From positions 1 to 33,430 of the forward strand of contig JAGQSZ010000008.1 of the NCBI GenBank assembly GCA_020439285.1: DNA of 33,430 nt, read 5' to 3'. Below, in pieces: positions 1 to 7,868 of the stretch (position 1 is the first letter of the stretch; each line of letters begins with the position of its first letter). The DNA comes from Microthrixaceae bacterium. GTDB lineage: Bacteria > Actinomycetota > Acidimicrobiia > Acidimicrobiales > Microtrichaceae. The notes beneath the pieces were generated by a model. It made no database searches and was not told the DNA's origin. It saw only the letters and a list, made by a program, of their open reading frames with translations. Made by a program: the position numbers and the translations under genes.

Positions 1-293
1 TGGGCTTCGAGAATCTCGGCGAAGCGGGCGTTCTCGGAGAGGAACCCGTAGCCGGGATGGACCGCCTCTGCACCCGAACGCTTGATTACGTCGAGGATCT
101 TGTCAGCGTCGATGTAACTCTCGGCGGCGGTCTGGCCGCCTAACGCATACGCCTCGTCAGCGAGGCGGACATGGAGCGCATCGCGGTCCAGATCCGAGTA
201 GACCGCGATGGTGGAGATACCCATTTCACGGCAGGCGCGGATGACCCTGACCGCAATTTCTCCACGGTTTGCTATGAGAACTTTTGAGAACAC
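1..293 (-). CDS. Biotin carboxylase subunit of an acyl-CoA carboxylase (5' part only)
   Basis: Only the first 97 or so residues lie in the window; the gene runs off the left edge. The translation from a GTG at 293 begins with the biotin carboxylase N-terminus, including [17 protein letters not shown] near residues 4-18, then VYSDLDRDA and [10 protein letters not shown], the start of the ATP-grasp enzyme. Family knowledge: it carboxylates biotin on a carrier domain using ATP and bicarbonate, for acetyl- or propionyl-CoA carboxylase; actinobacterial versions (AccA/PccA) are often fused to the biotin carrier. The fragment cannot say which substrate or whether the carrier is fused. An AAGGGAAAG/GAGG stretch upstream on the minus strand serves as ribosome binding site. 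It is head-to-head with birA, which would biotinylate its partner domain. Confidence 0.93.
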   Translation of the reverse strand, partial: MFSKVLIANRGEIAVRVIRACREMGISTIAVYSDLDRDALHVRLADEAYALGGQTAAESYIDADKILDVIKRSGAEAVHPGYGFLSENARFAEILEA

Positions 294-309
294 CCTCTAA
301 CTTTCCCTT

Positions 310-1170
310 GTGAGCTTCAACACTGCCAAGTTAGCGCTAGAAGGAACCCGCTTCTCTGACATACGTCATGTCACCGAAACGGGGTCCACGAACGCGGATA
401 TGAAAGGAATCGTTCGCGGGTTGGGGAGGGCGAATACACCCTCCGGCAACTCTGAGGGAAACGACTCGCGTGCGGTGATCCTGGTAGCCGATCACCAGAC
501 AGCCGGTCGTGGCCGCTTGGACCGGACTTGGGATGCCCCACCGGGGTCATCGATCCTCATGACTATCGGATTCCCAGTCGCTGAGGTCGATGCCGCGGTG
601 AGGACGCTGTTGACGATGTGCCTGTCGCTCGCCGTCATTGACGCGATTGAATCCCTGGGCATCGAGGGCGTGTCCCTGAAGTGGCCCAACGATGTCGTTT
701 TGGTCGATGGGAACCACGATGCAGACGCGTCAACTTCACCGCTTGGCTATCGAAAGTTCGGAGGGTTGCTCGCCGAACTGGTCCAATGGGATCCGACGGA
801 CCCGTTCGTATTGGTGGGGCTGGGGTTGAACATCAACTGGGGAGTCATGCCCGAGGAACTACGTGAGCGTGCCGCATCGCTGGATGAACTCGCTGGCCCT
901 ATCGATCGGTGGGATCTGATCACCCGTATCGTCACGGGATTCGATATCAGGTGGCTGCCACTTCTTGAGGCCGGTGAGCCCGCGTCTCTCATCGGCCCAT
1001 ACAGCAATCACTGTTCCACCCTCGGTGAGCGTGTTCGAATCGAGATGAGTAATGAGACGCTGATCGGTACGGCGACTGAGGTCACTGATACAGGTGCCTT
1101 GATTGTCGACTCAGGTGGGGAGAGGCACACGATCACCGCTGGGGATCTGATCCACCTTCGGCCTGAGTGA
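310..1170 (+). CDS. birA: Biotin--[acetyl-CoA-carboxylase] ligase
   Basis: This enzyme activates biotin with ATP to biotinyl-5'-AMP and transfers it to the lysine of biotin carrier domains. In the 286-residue product I see the STNAD motif (residues 26-30), the biotinoyl-AMP loop GRGRLDRTW (67-74) and KWPND (124-128), followed by KFGGLLAEL, all hallmarks of the catalytic domain, and a short C-terminal SH3-like domain. There is no N-terminal helix-turn-helix, so this is the non-repressor class. The GTG at 310 is chosen because it leaves about 20 residues before the conserved GSTNAD region; no Shine-Dalgarno is visible, so a leaderless transcript is possible. Its neighbour on the other strand is a biotin carboxylase starting 16 bases away. 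Its 3' end overlaps the convergent wecB by 38 bases. Confidence 0.95.
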   Translation: MSFNTAKLALEGTRFSDIRHVTETGSTNADMKGIVRGLGRANTPSGNSEGNDSRAVILVADHQTAGRGRLDRTWDAPPGSSILMTIGFPVAEVDAAVRTLLTMCLSLAVIDAIESLGIEGVSLKWPNDVVLVDGNHDADASTSPLGYRKFGGLLAELVQWDPTDPFVLVGLGLNINWGVMPEELRERAASLDELAGPIDRWDLITRIVTGFDIRWLPLLEAGEPASLIGPYSNHCSTLGERVRIEMSNETLIGTATEVTDTGALIVDSGGERHTITAGDLIHLRPE

Positions 1171-2206
1171 GAAATTCCTTGATGATGCCGATGATTTGAC
1201 GTGAGGCATGACCGGTTCCGTACTCGGTGATTGCACGGCGGGGTGATTTGTAGTCAGTTCCCCATAGACGGTTCCATCCTGCATCGACAGTCTCGACCCA
1301 CTCGGTCTCGCCTCGCATGGTCACACAAGGGACCTGGTGGAAATAGGCCTCCTTCTGGAGTCCGCCGGAGTCGGTGACCACCACAGATGCATCGGCTACA
1401 AGGGAAGCCATGTCCAAATATCCGAGCGGAGCAACGATCGTCAGTCCGTCAGTCGAGACGCCCCAACTTTCACAGACTGCCGCTGTACGAGGGTGCAGCG
1501 GCAGCACCACCGGTTGGTCGTAGGACCTGAGGTGATCAAACACCCGTGTGAGCGACTCGCGTGAGTCGGTGTTCTCAGCCCTATGCACCGTGGCGATCAC
1601 ATAGGACTGCGCCTCTAAGCCGAGTTCAACTCGAGCGGGCGTCCGGGACTGCAACAGTTCGCGAACCGATAGCACCGTGTCGTACATGACATCGCCAACG
1701 TGATGGACGCCTTGGGTGATGCCCTCGTTCGCCAGGTTGGACACTGAATCCGATGTCGGGCAGAACAGGAGGGTACTCATGTGGTCCGTCAACACTCGAT
1801 TGATCTCTTCGGGCATCTGCCTGTTGAACGACCTGAGGCCCGCTTCGACATGTGCGACAGGTATATGCAACTTGGCTGCAGCCAGCGATGCCGCGAGCGT
1901 GGAATTCGTGTCGCCATAGACGATGACCATCTCAGGCGAACGGGACTCAAACTCGGCTCCTAGGGCCTCGAGCATCCGACCGGTCATGGCAGCGTGGCTT
2001 CCGCCGGAGATTCCCAGGTTCACTTCTGGCTCGTGGAGGTCCAATTCGGTGAAGAACAGTTCCGACATTTCCTTGTCGAAATGCTGCCCCGTGTGCACCA
2101 GCGTCTCTTCGAACCCCGCCTCTTCCAATGCCCGACTGACGGCGCCGGCCTTGACGAACTGTGGTCGTGCCCCGACAACGCTGAGAACACTCGATCGTTG
2201 GTTCAT
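1133..2206 (-). CDS. wecB: UDP-N-acetylglucosamine 2-epimerase (non-hydrolysing)
   Basis: Interconverts UDP-GlcNAc and UDP-ManNAc in the cytoplasm, supplying ManNAc for surface glycans. Diagnostic motifs of the non-hydrolysing family are present in order: VGARPQFVKAG at the N-terminus, TGQHFDKEMS, VYGDTNSTLA, HVEAGLRSF, PEEINR, HRAENTD, PLHPRT and the C-terminal DSGGLQKEAY with TEWVE. From the ATG at 2206 the protein has 357 residues, normal for the family. A TTG at 2239 would add 11 residues, but it lies inside a palindrome and the family usually begins right before the first beta strand, so I prefer the ATG; an AAGGAAG stretch lies some 14 bases upstream of it. It follows pabC on the same strand after a palindrome-rich gap and ends 38 bases inside birA. 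Confidence 0.93.
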   Translation of the reverse strand: MNQRSSVLSVVGARPQFVKAGAVSRALEEAGFEETLVHTGQHFDKEMSELFFTELDLHEPEVNLGISGGSHAAMTGRMLEALGAEFESRSPEMVIVYGDTNSTLAASLAAAKLHIPVAHVEAGLRSFNRQMPEEINRVLTDHMSTLLFCPTSDSVSNLANEGITQGVHHVGDVMYDTVLSVRELLQSRTPARVELGLEAQSYVIATVHRAENTDSRESLTRVFDHLRSYDQPVVLPLHPRTAAVCESWGVSTDGLTIVAPLGYLDMASLVADASVVVTDSGGLQKEAYFHQVPCVTMRGETEWVETVDAGWNRLWGTDYKSPRRAITEYGTGHASRQIIGIIKEFLTQAEGGSDPQR

Positions 2207-2238
2207 TGCTTGTTGTTCTGCTTCCTTCGCTCGGTTCA

Positions 2239-2289
2239 ATGCTCGGACCGAGCATATGCTCCTTCGTGGATTCCGAAGCGACCGAATCC
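2239..2289. promoter_or_regulatory. Cluster of palindromes upstream of wecB
   Basis: Three inverted repeats occur in about 50 bases. ATGCTCGG-A-CCGAGCAT (2239-2255) is perfect with 8-base arms. GAGCATATGCTC (2250-2261) is a perfect 12-base palindrome sharing a half-site with the first. GGATTC (2268-2273) pairs with GAATCC (2284-2289). The hexamer GAGCAT/ATGCTC thus appears three times in alternating orientation, as in operators for dimeric regulators. The site lies between the pabC stop and the wecB start. Binding by a regulator is inference. Confidence 0.4.
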
Positions 2290-2320
2290 CGCCACGTTGG
2301 CAGGTGTGTCGGAGCTTCGG

Positions 2321-3040
2321 TCAAGACCAGTTGGAGGGATCCCGGAGGAGGCGAGCGAACGAGCTACTTGCCTGTTCGGTGAATGGTCGATGATCAGGCA
2401 GACCTTTTCCGTTGACCCAACCGACTGCTTGGACATGACGAGTTGTCGAGGTCAGAAATACCTCGGTTGCCTGGCTGAAGCGCTCCGGGTCGATCGGTGA
2501 TTCGAGCACCTCGGTTCCGTTTTCTCGAAGTGAATCGATCAGCAGCGATCTGGTGACCCCGTCGCGACATCCTGATTCAAGGGGAGGAGTGATCAGCTGT
2601 CCGTCTAGGACAACGAAGACGTTGCTGTAGGCGCCGCCACTGATCTCGTCTTGTTCGTTCAACAAGATGGCCTCGTCGGCGGATGGGTGCAATGCCCTGA
2701 GAACCGTTGCGGATGCATACCTGGTGGTCTTCAGACCAGTCACGGCTGCCGGTGCGCCGACTCGGCACCAGTCATTCATCACCACGGCGGCAAGCTTGTC
2801 GTGCGGGTGAATACCACTGGTGGCGATCGTCAGCGCCGACGAGTCGTTCCAAGAGATCCTGACTCGGGCAGAACCTTGACCCACTCCGGTCCGAATCAGT
2901 TCAAGCGCTGAGTCCAGGCACGCACGGTCGAGTCTGGGAAGGTCGAGTGCAGCGACGGTCCTGGCGAGATGGTCCAAATGCGCTGGTAGCGCGAAGAATT
3001 TGCCGCTCTGGAGCTCCAGCGTCTCAAAACAACTGATCAT
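2321..3040 (-). CDS. pabC: Aminodeoxychorismate lyase (class IV aminotransferase fold)
   Basis: A PLP enzyme that cleaves 4-amino-4-deoxychorismate to para-aminobenzoate and pyruvate for folate synthesis. The 239-residue product has the fold-type IV pattern: the PLP lysine in TGLKTTRYA (K103), then NEQDEISGG with SNVF, and a C-terminal GVTRSLLIDSL helix. Length and motifs also fit D-amino-acid or branched-chain aminotransferases of class IV. The call rests on position: its ATG follows the pabB stop TAG with no intervening base, so the two are translationally coupled and probably work in sequence. Confidence 0.87.
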   Translation of the reverse strand: MISCFETLELQSGKFFALPAHLDHLARTVAALDLPRLDRACLDSALELIRTGVGQGSARVRISWNDSSALTIATSGIHPHDKLAAVVMNDWCRVGAPAAVTGLKTTRYASATVLRALHPSADEAILLNEQDEISGGAYSNVFVVLDGQLITPPLESGCRDGVTRSLLIDSLRENGTEVLESPIDPERFSQATEVFLTSTTRHVQAVGWVNGKGLPDHRPFTEQASSSFARLLRDPSNWS

Positions 3041-4102
3041 CTACTCTCCCTGCCCGGGCAGCGTAGTCGTCTGTGATGCGGCCGATAGAAGTCTGGCTGC
3101 CTTGAGTTGGGTTTCTTCCCACTCTCCCGATGGAGACGAGTCGAACGTGATCCCGCCGCCGGTGCCGAAGTTCAACCGGTTGTTCTCGATCCAGAACGTT
3201 CTGATCGCGACGTTCAAATCGCCGAGTTTCCGGTCGGCATCAACCCATCCGATTGCTCCGCAGTAGACACCACGAGGCGTGGGTTCTAGTGCAGAGATCA
3301 GGTCCAACGAGGCGAGCTTCGGCGCCCCGGTGATCGACCCAGCGGGGAATGCAGCATCGATGATCTCTGCCCATCCATTCGAAGACCGCAGATTCCCCTC
3401 GATGGTGCTCACCATGTGATGAACCCCCGGGTGGCTCTCGACGGCGAGCAACTCGCTCACATCCACTGATCCCCACTCGCAGATCCTGCCCAGATCGTTG
3501 CGCACCAGGTCGACGATCATCACGTTTTCTGCGGTGTCCTTGGGTAGGAAACCAGTCGCAGTAGCAGCCGTGCCCTTGATCGGGGAGGAACGAATCAACG
3601 ATCCGCGGCGCTCTATGAATCTCTCTGGTGATGCGCTCGCTATATGGATTCCGAGTTCTGGTAGCGAGACGACGGCTTGGTGTGGAGCGGGATTCTCCAA
3701 GCGAAGAATCTGGGCTAGTCCGCCGATATCGGAGTGGTCGGGGAGCGGGGCGGAAAGCCTTCGGGTGAGGTTGACCTGATAGACGTTGCCAGCAGCGATC
3801 TCGGAGCGGATTCGCTCAACCCCTTCCATGAACGACTCACGGTCGAGTGAAGAGGTCCAGGACTCCAACGGGACCCCTGACCACGCTCCTGGCACTGGCG
3901 GTGAGTCCAAAGAGTCAGCGGACGTCACCGACGCGAACCTGGCGCACACGGCTTCGCCCTCATATGGAATCACGACGATCCAGTTGCCGTGCGAATCAAG
4001 GGCAGCGAGATCGGCTGTGGAATCGATCAGATGTGTATGCAGGCGTCCGCCTACCAACGCGTAATCTGTCAATTCGGTTGTGTCTTGAGCTCTGCCGGAC
4101 AT
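3041..4102 (-). CDS. pabB: Aminodeoxychorismate synthase component I
   Basis: Converts chorismate plus ammonia (from a glutamine amidotransferase, PabA) to 4-amino-4-deoxychorismate. The 353-residue product carries the chorismate-utilising fold: NVYQVNLTRR near the middle, SPIKGTA, VDLVRNDLGR, HHMVSTIEG, and GSITGAPK towards the C-terminus. The lysine in PIKGT is the residue that marks PabB against anthranilate synthase TrpE, which has alanine or arginine there. The N-terminal region is shorter than in E. coli PabB. A GGGG stretch lies about 5 bases before the ATG at 4102. No pabA is in the window. pabC follows directly; an acyltransferase gene diverges 90 bases upstream. Confidence 0.92.
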   Translation of the reverse strand: MSGRAQDTTELTDYALVGGRLHTHLIDSTADLAALDSHGNWIVVIPYEGEAVCARFASVTSADSLDSPPVPGAWSGVPLESWTSSLDRESFMEGVERIRSEIAAGNVYQVNLTRRLSAPLPDHSDIGGLAQILRLENPAPHQAVVSLPELGIHIASASPERFIERRGSLIRSSPIKGTAATATGFLPKDTAENVMIVDLVRNDLGRICEWGSVDVSELLAVESHPGVHHMVSTIEGNLRSSNGWAEIIDAAFPAGSITGAPKLASLDLISALEPTPRGVYCGAIGWVDADRKLGDLNVAIRTFWIENNRLNFGTGGGITFDSSPSGEWEETQLKAARLLSAASQTTTLPGQGE

Positions 4103-4192
4103 TGTGTCCCCATGGGCTTCATCCTATTTCTTGATAGACCTTCTCTGGACAGAGCGCCTGCGTTCGACACAACCGCAACTGCATAGTCCGGA

Positions 4193-6292
4193 GTGGTCTT
4201 CGACATCCCCCCGATGACCCAGGCACTGACAGAGTCCCAATCCGAACCAACTGTGATCAGGCCAACTGATGGCCGCGGATTTCGTTTGGACATTGAGGGG
4301 ATGCGCGGCATCGCGGTCGCTGTCGTCGTGTTGTTCCACGCCGAGGTCAAGTGGTTCTCGGGCGGGTTTGTTGGAGTTGACGTCTTCTTCGTGCTGTCGG
4401 GGTTCCTGATCACAGGATTGCTTCTCGATGAAAGGGACCGCTCTGAAACGATCAGCCTCAGCAAGTTCTATGCACGTCGCGCCCGTCGCCTTCTTCCCGC
4501 TTCTATGGCCGTTTTCGTCGCAACCATCTTCTTGGCGAAGTGGTTGATGTCGCCTCTGGATCTGGTGGAACTGGGTCCACAGGCACGCTGGGTGGCGCTG
4601 TTTGGTTCGAATATCTGGTTCTCCAACCACGCGACTGACTACCTGCAGCCTGACGTTATTTCGCCGTTTCAGCAGTACTGGTCCTTGGCGGTCGAAGAAC
4701 AGTTCTACCTGGTATGGCCGCTTCTCATTCTGGTGTTGAGCGTTGGAGCCAAGTCCGTCAAGATGCGCCTACGGCGGGTGGCCATCGGTGTATCTGTCGT
4801 GATTGCAGCCTCGTTCGTGAGTGCGGTCTGGTTGACGAGTGTGCGGCAACCATCGGCGTTCTTCTTGTTGCCACCCCGAGCATGGGAGCTGGGAGCTGGG
4901 GCGCTTGGTGCCGTTGCCCTTCGGTTCGGATTTGGTCTGTCGACCCGGATCGCATCCAAGGTCGGTGTGCTCGGAGCGATCGCAGTCGTGGCGCCAGTAT
5001 TTGCATACGGAGCCAGCACCAAGTTCCCGGGCTGGATGGCGCTACCACCGGTTCTCGGAACAGTGGGGCTTCTATTGGCCGGTTCGGCGTCGACGGGCCC
5101 AGCGGGAAGCGGGGGAACTAGCGACACTTCCCAGCCGTATGTAACTCGCCTGTTGCAAGCACAACCTTTGAGATGGCTCGGCAGGTATTCGTATTCGCTG
5201 TATCTGTGGCACTGGCCGCTGCTCGTGATTCCTGCAGCCGCAGCGGGAAGGGCGCTCAGCGGTCGAGAACGAGCCCTGTTGGTGGGGCTCTCGGTTCTGG
5301 CGGCCGTGGCCACCTTCCACCTGGTCGAGGACCGCTTCCGTCACCTGCAGTTCTTGGCGAGACGGGCGTCGAGTAGTTACGCATTCGGGGCAGTACTCGT
5401 GGTTATTGCAGTGGCGTCGAGTTCTGCACTTCCGACGACGCAGAGCATTGCCGAATCGGTCAGTAAGTCGGCAGCGGGCGGAGACTCCGAGTTGTCTGTC
5501 TCTCTGGCCAAGGCTGTGGCGGAAGCGCCTCAGGACCAAGCAGTGGTCTACGACAACGAATGTCATCGCCCGACCGAAACCGATGAGAACACGGTCGAGT
5601 TGAATCTGGCCGCATGCACCACCGGTGATACCGCTTCGGCAGCGGCTCCGACGGTGATGCTCATTGGCGATTCACATGCAGCTCATTGGCAGCCGGCTCT
5701 GAGTGAGATTGCGACGGAGGACGGCTGGCGGTTATCGAGTCTGACTCGGAGCTCTTGCCCGATCGTTGAGGTGCCCGTCGAGCTCGAGTCGACCAAGGCG
5801 CACTACCTCCAGTGCGACCTGTGGAGGCAGAAGATCTTCCAGCTGGTCGAGGTTGTCCGCCCGAGCCTCGTGGTGATCGGCCACCGCTCCTCCTATTACG
5901 AGGAACAGGTCGGGGTTGAGGCATGGGACGCGGCACTACAGAACACGGTTTCCCGGCTGTCACAGTTCACAAAAGTCTTGGTTCTCAGGGACCTGCCTTC
6001 AGCACCGAACTCAGTGCCCAAGTGCATCCTTTCCAACACGGCTGACTTGGACTCGTGCGAGTTCATAGTGGAAGACAATGACGCTGCCGAAGCGGAGCGT
6101 GAACGCGCCGTGGTTGAGGGCGTTGGAGGTCGTTATGTGGATCCAACAGGCATCGTCTGTCCGGATGGCACATGCGAAGTGATAGATGGCGATTTCGTAG
6201 TCTTCTCGGATTCGAATCACCTGACGGCGTCGTACTCGCGGAGTATCGCCGACGAGCTGGCGGTGCTGATTGAGCCCGCTCTTGGTATCTGA
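4193..6292 (+). CDS. Acyltransferase-3 / SGNH-hydrolase fusion (OafA/YrhL-like O-acyltransferase)
   Basis: A 699-residue membrane protein expected to move acetyl or other acyl groups onto surface polysaccharide. The N-terminal acyltransferase-3 domain (about 30-385) begins with RLDIEGMRG and the catalytic-type His49 in VVLFHAEV, then GVDVFFVLSGFLI, and has some ten hydrophobic helices. A further helix near 395-410 leads to an extracytoplasmic SGNH domain: block I GDSHAAHW (about 491-498) holds the nucleophilic Ser and DSNH (about 673-676) the Asp/His pair. This matches OafA-type two-domain enzymes. The GTG at 4193 or the ATG at 4214 could be the start; neither has a convincing ribosome binding site. 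The LCP gene follows after 45 bases on the same strand, suggesting joint work on a cell-surface glycan. The acyl group and acceptor cannot be read from sequence. Confidence 0.92.
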   Translation: MVFDIPPMTQALTESQSEPTVIRPTDGRGFRLDIEGMRGIAVAVVVLFHAEVKWFSGGFVGVDVFFVLSGFLITGLLLDERDRSETISLSKFYARRARRLLPASMAVFVATIFLAKWLMSPLDLVELGPQARWVALFGSNIWFSNHATDYLQPDVISPFQQYWSLAVEEQFYLVWPLLILVLSVGAKSVKMRLRRVAIGVSVVIAASFVSAVWLTSVRQPSAFFLLPPRAWELGAGALGAVALRFGFGLSTRIASKVGVLGAIAVVAPVFAYGASTKFPGWMALPPVLGTVGLLLAGSASTGPAGSGGTSDTSQPYVTRLLQAQPLRWLGRYSYSLYLWHWPLLVIPAAAAGRALSGRERALLVGLSVLAAVATFHLVEDRFRHLQFLARRASSSYAFGAVLVVIAVASSSALPTTQSIAESVSKSAAGGDSELSVSLAKAVAEAPQDQAVVYDNECHRPTETDENTVELNLAACTTGDTASAAAPTVMLIGDSHAAHWQPALSEIATEDGWRLSSLTRSSCPIVEVPVELESTKAHYLQCDLWRQKIFQLVEVVRPSLVVIGHRSSYYEEQVGVEAWDAALQNTVSRLSQFTKVLVLRDLPSAPNSVPKCILSNTADLDSCEFIVEDNDAAEAERERAVVEGVGGRYVDPTGIVCPDGTCEVIDGDFVVFSDSNHLTASYSRSIADELAVLIEPALGI

Positions 6293-6337
6293 GCGGTGGT
6301 CGACTTGAGCGCCGCACTGAACTGGTAGCTTCCCGCT

Positions 6338-7855
6338 GTGCCGAAAGCCAAGAATCTGTCGCGACGGTCCTGGGCACAGCGACTCGTCATCTCGGTCAAC
6401 TGTCTGTTGGTGATTGCGTGTATCGGCGCTGGGCTCGGTCTGATGAGGGTTCGCCAGGCGATCGAGAGCCTGCCGGTGGTCGATATCGGTAGTTCGTTGG
6501 CGCCAAGCGCTGTTGAATCGTCTGCTCCGAGAAATGTGTTGATCATCGGGACTGACAACGCCGAAGGCATCGACAAGAACGATCCCGTGATGAAGAACCG
6601 GGCAATAGGGACGAGCCTGGCAGACGTCATCATGATCCTGCGGGTCGACCCACGAGATCATTCGGTCAAACTCCTGTCGATTCCCCGGGACTCCAGAGTC
6701 GAACTCCCATCAGGTCGCATGGGCAGGATCAACGCTGCAATGGCGGGAGTCGGTGGTGAGGCGAACCTGGTTCGGACAATCAAGCACAACTTCGGGATTC
6801 CAATCGACAACTACATCCAGTTGGATTTCCTCGGGTTCAGGAAACTCGTCGAGGTTCTCGGCGGGGTTCCGGTCTATTTCACGACACCAGTCAGGGACCG
6901 CAACTCGGGACTAGCGATCTCGGAGGCAGGCTGCCACGTGCTCAATCCGGATCAGGCTCTCGCATACGCCAGATCTAGACACTTCTACTTCTACAAGGAT
7001 GGGAAGTGGCGTCCTGATGGTTCCGGAGACCTTGGCCGGATCACCCGTCAACAGGACTTCATCAAACGAGCGCTGCGCAGCGCCGCCGAACACGGCCTCC
7101 GTAATCCGACCACTGCCCTGAGTCTGGTGAATGCCGCCGCTTCTGCGGTCAGGATGGACAGCACCTTGGACGTGGGCACCTTGGTTGGGTTGGTGCGACA
7201 GTTCCAGGATTTCAACCCGGATGCTCTGCAGTCGATGCAGGTGCCCACCAAGTACGCCCCCCGAGGGGGAGTCGCGTATCAGGACATACTCTGGGACGAG
7301 GCGGAAGGACTTCTTGAGCAGTTCCGCGGTGTCGATGATCCTCAGGCGCTCAAGCCCGGTGACATCATCGTGGGCGTAGCTGGCGGGACTTCGAAGACCA
7401 CAGACACGACTGCGGTAGAGAGCGCTCTCGACGCCGCGGGATTCAACGCTGATCAATGGAAGTCGGGGTCCAAGGGGAAGTCGACGGTGGTGTCCTACGG
7501 GCTGCTGGGGCGTGAAGCTGCGATCATCTTGGCTTCGAACCTTGAGTCAATGCCGCAGTTCAAATTCGATGCTTCCATTCTGGGCTACCAGGTGAGGATC
7601 AATCTGGGCACAGACTTCACTGGTGTCCGTAAGGAGCCTTTGTCTCTCAGCGAAATGAATCTGAGTGAGTTGCCACCACCTGTGAAGGCAGATCAACCAA
7701 AGGATTCTTCAACCACAGAGCCGCAATCCAACAACGATGAGGTTGACGAGACGATCCCCGCCGAAGAGCTCGAACCCAGCGATGAACCGGATGTGGACCA
7801 GGAAGCTCCCGGGGTTGTGCCGACAGATCCGGCGGCATCGGCTCTTTGTCGCTGA
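6338..7855 (+). CDS. LytR-CpsA-Psr (LCP) family glycopolymer transferase with LytR_C domain
   Basis: LCP proteins transfer undecaprenyl-linked glycopolymers onto peptidoglycan outside the membrane. The 505-residue product has a short basic N-terminus, one membrane helix (about 17-37), then the LCP domain (about 65-255): NVLIIGTDN, LADVIMILRVD, KLLSIPRDSRV, GRINAAMA, DFLGFRKLV-LGGVPV, and LAYARSRHFY with GDLGRITRQQDFI. The acidic/arginine residues that bind the pyrophosphate lipid are in place. A LytR_C-like domain follows (about 340-435), then an acidic, low-complexity tail of about 55 residues. The start is a GTG at 6338. It follows the acyltransferase and ends 13 bases before the convergent fcl. 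Confidence 0.93.
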   Translation: MPKAKNLSRRSWAQRLVISVNCLLVIACIGAGLGLMRVRQAIESLPVVDIGSSLAPSAVESSAPRNVLIIGTDNAEGIDKNDPVMKNRAIGTSLADVIMILRVDPRDHSVKLLSIPRDSRVELPSGRMGRINAAMAGVGGEANLVRTIKHNFGIPIDNYIQLDFLGFRKLVEVLGGVPVYFTTPVRDRNSGLAISEAGCHVLNPDQALAYARSRHFYFYKDGKWRPDGSGDLGRITRQQDFIKRALRSAAEHGLRNPTTALSLVNAAASAVRMDSTLDVGTLVGLVRQFQDFNPDALQSMQVPTKYAPRGGVAYQDILWDEAEGLLEQFRGVDDPQALKPGDIIVGVAGGTSKTTDTTAVESALDAAGFNADQWKSGSKGKSTVVSYGLLGREAAIILASNLESMPQFKFDASILGYQVRINLGTDFTGVRKEPLSLSEMNLSELPPPVKADQPKDSSTTEPQSNNDEVDETIPAEELEPSDEPDVDQEAPGVVPTDPAASALCR

Positions 7856-7868
7856 AAGCCCTCGTCGG

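Noticed and set aside
1947-2324. 125-codon minus-strand open frame with AAGGAG close to an ATG at 2255
   Set aside because: It runs out of frame through wecB, shows no recognisable protein pattern, and the AAGGAG-ATG spacing is only 3 bases; the real frame has full WecB motifs.
2321-4102. Anthranilate synthase and branched-chain aminotransferase as alternatives for the pab pair
   Set aside because: The PIKGT lysine in the synthase and the gap-free coupling of the two genes favour aminodeoxychorismate synthase and lyase.
4714-5313. Long alternative open frames on both strands inside the acyltransferase gene
   Set aside because: They are shadows of a gene whose own frame shows complete acyltransferase-3 motifs; their translations are Arg/Ser/Pro-rich without recognisable domains.
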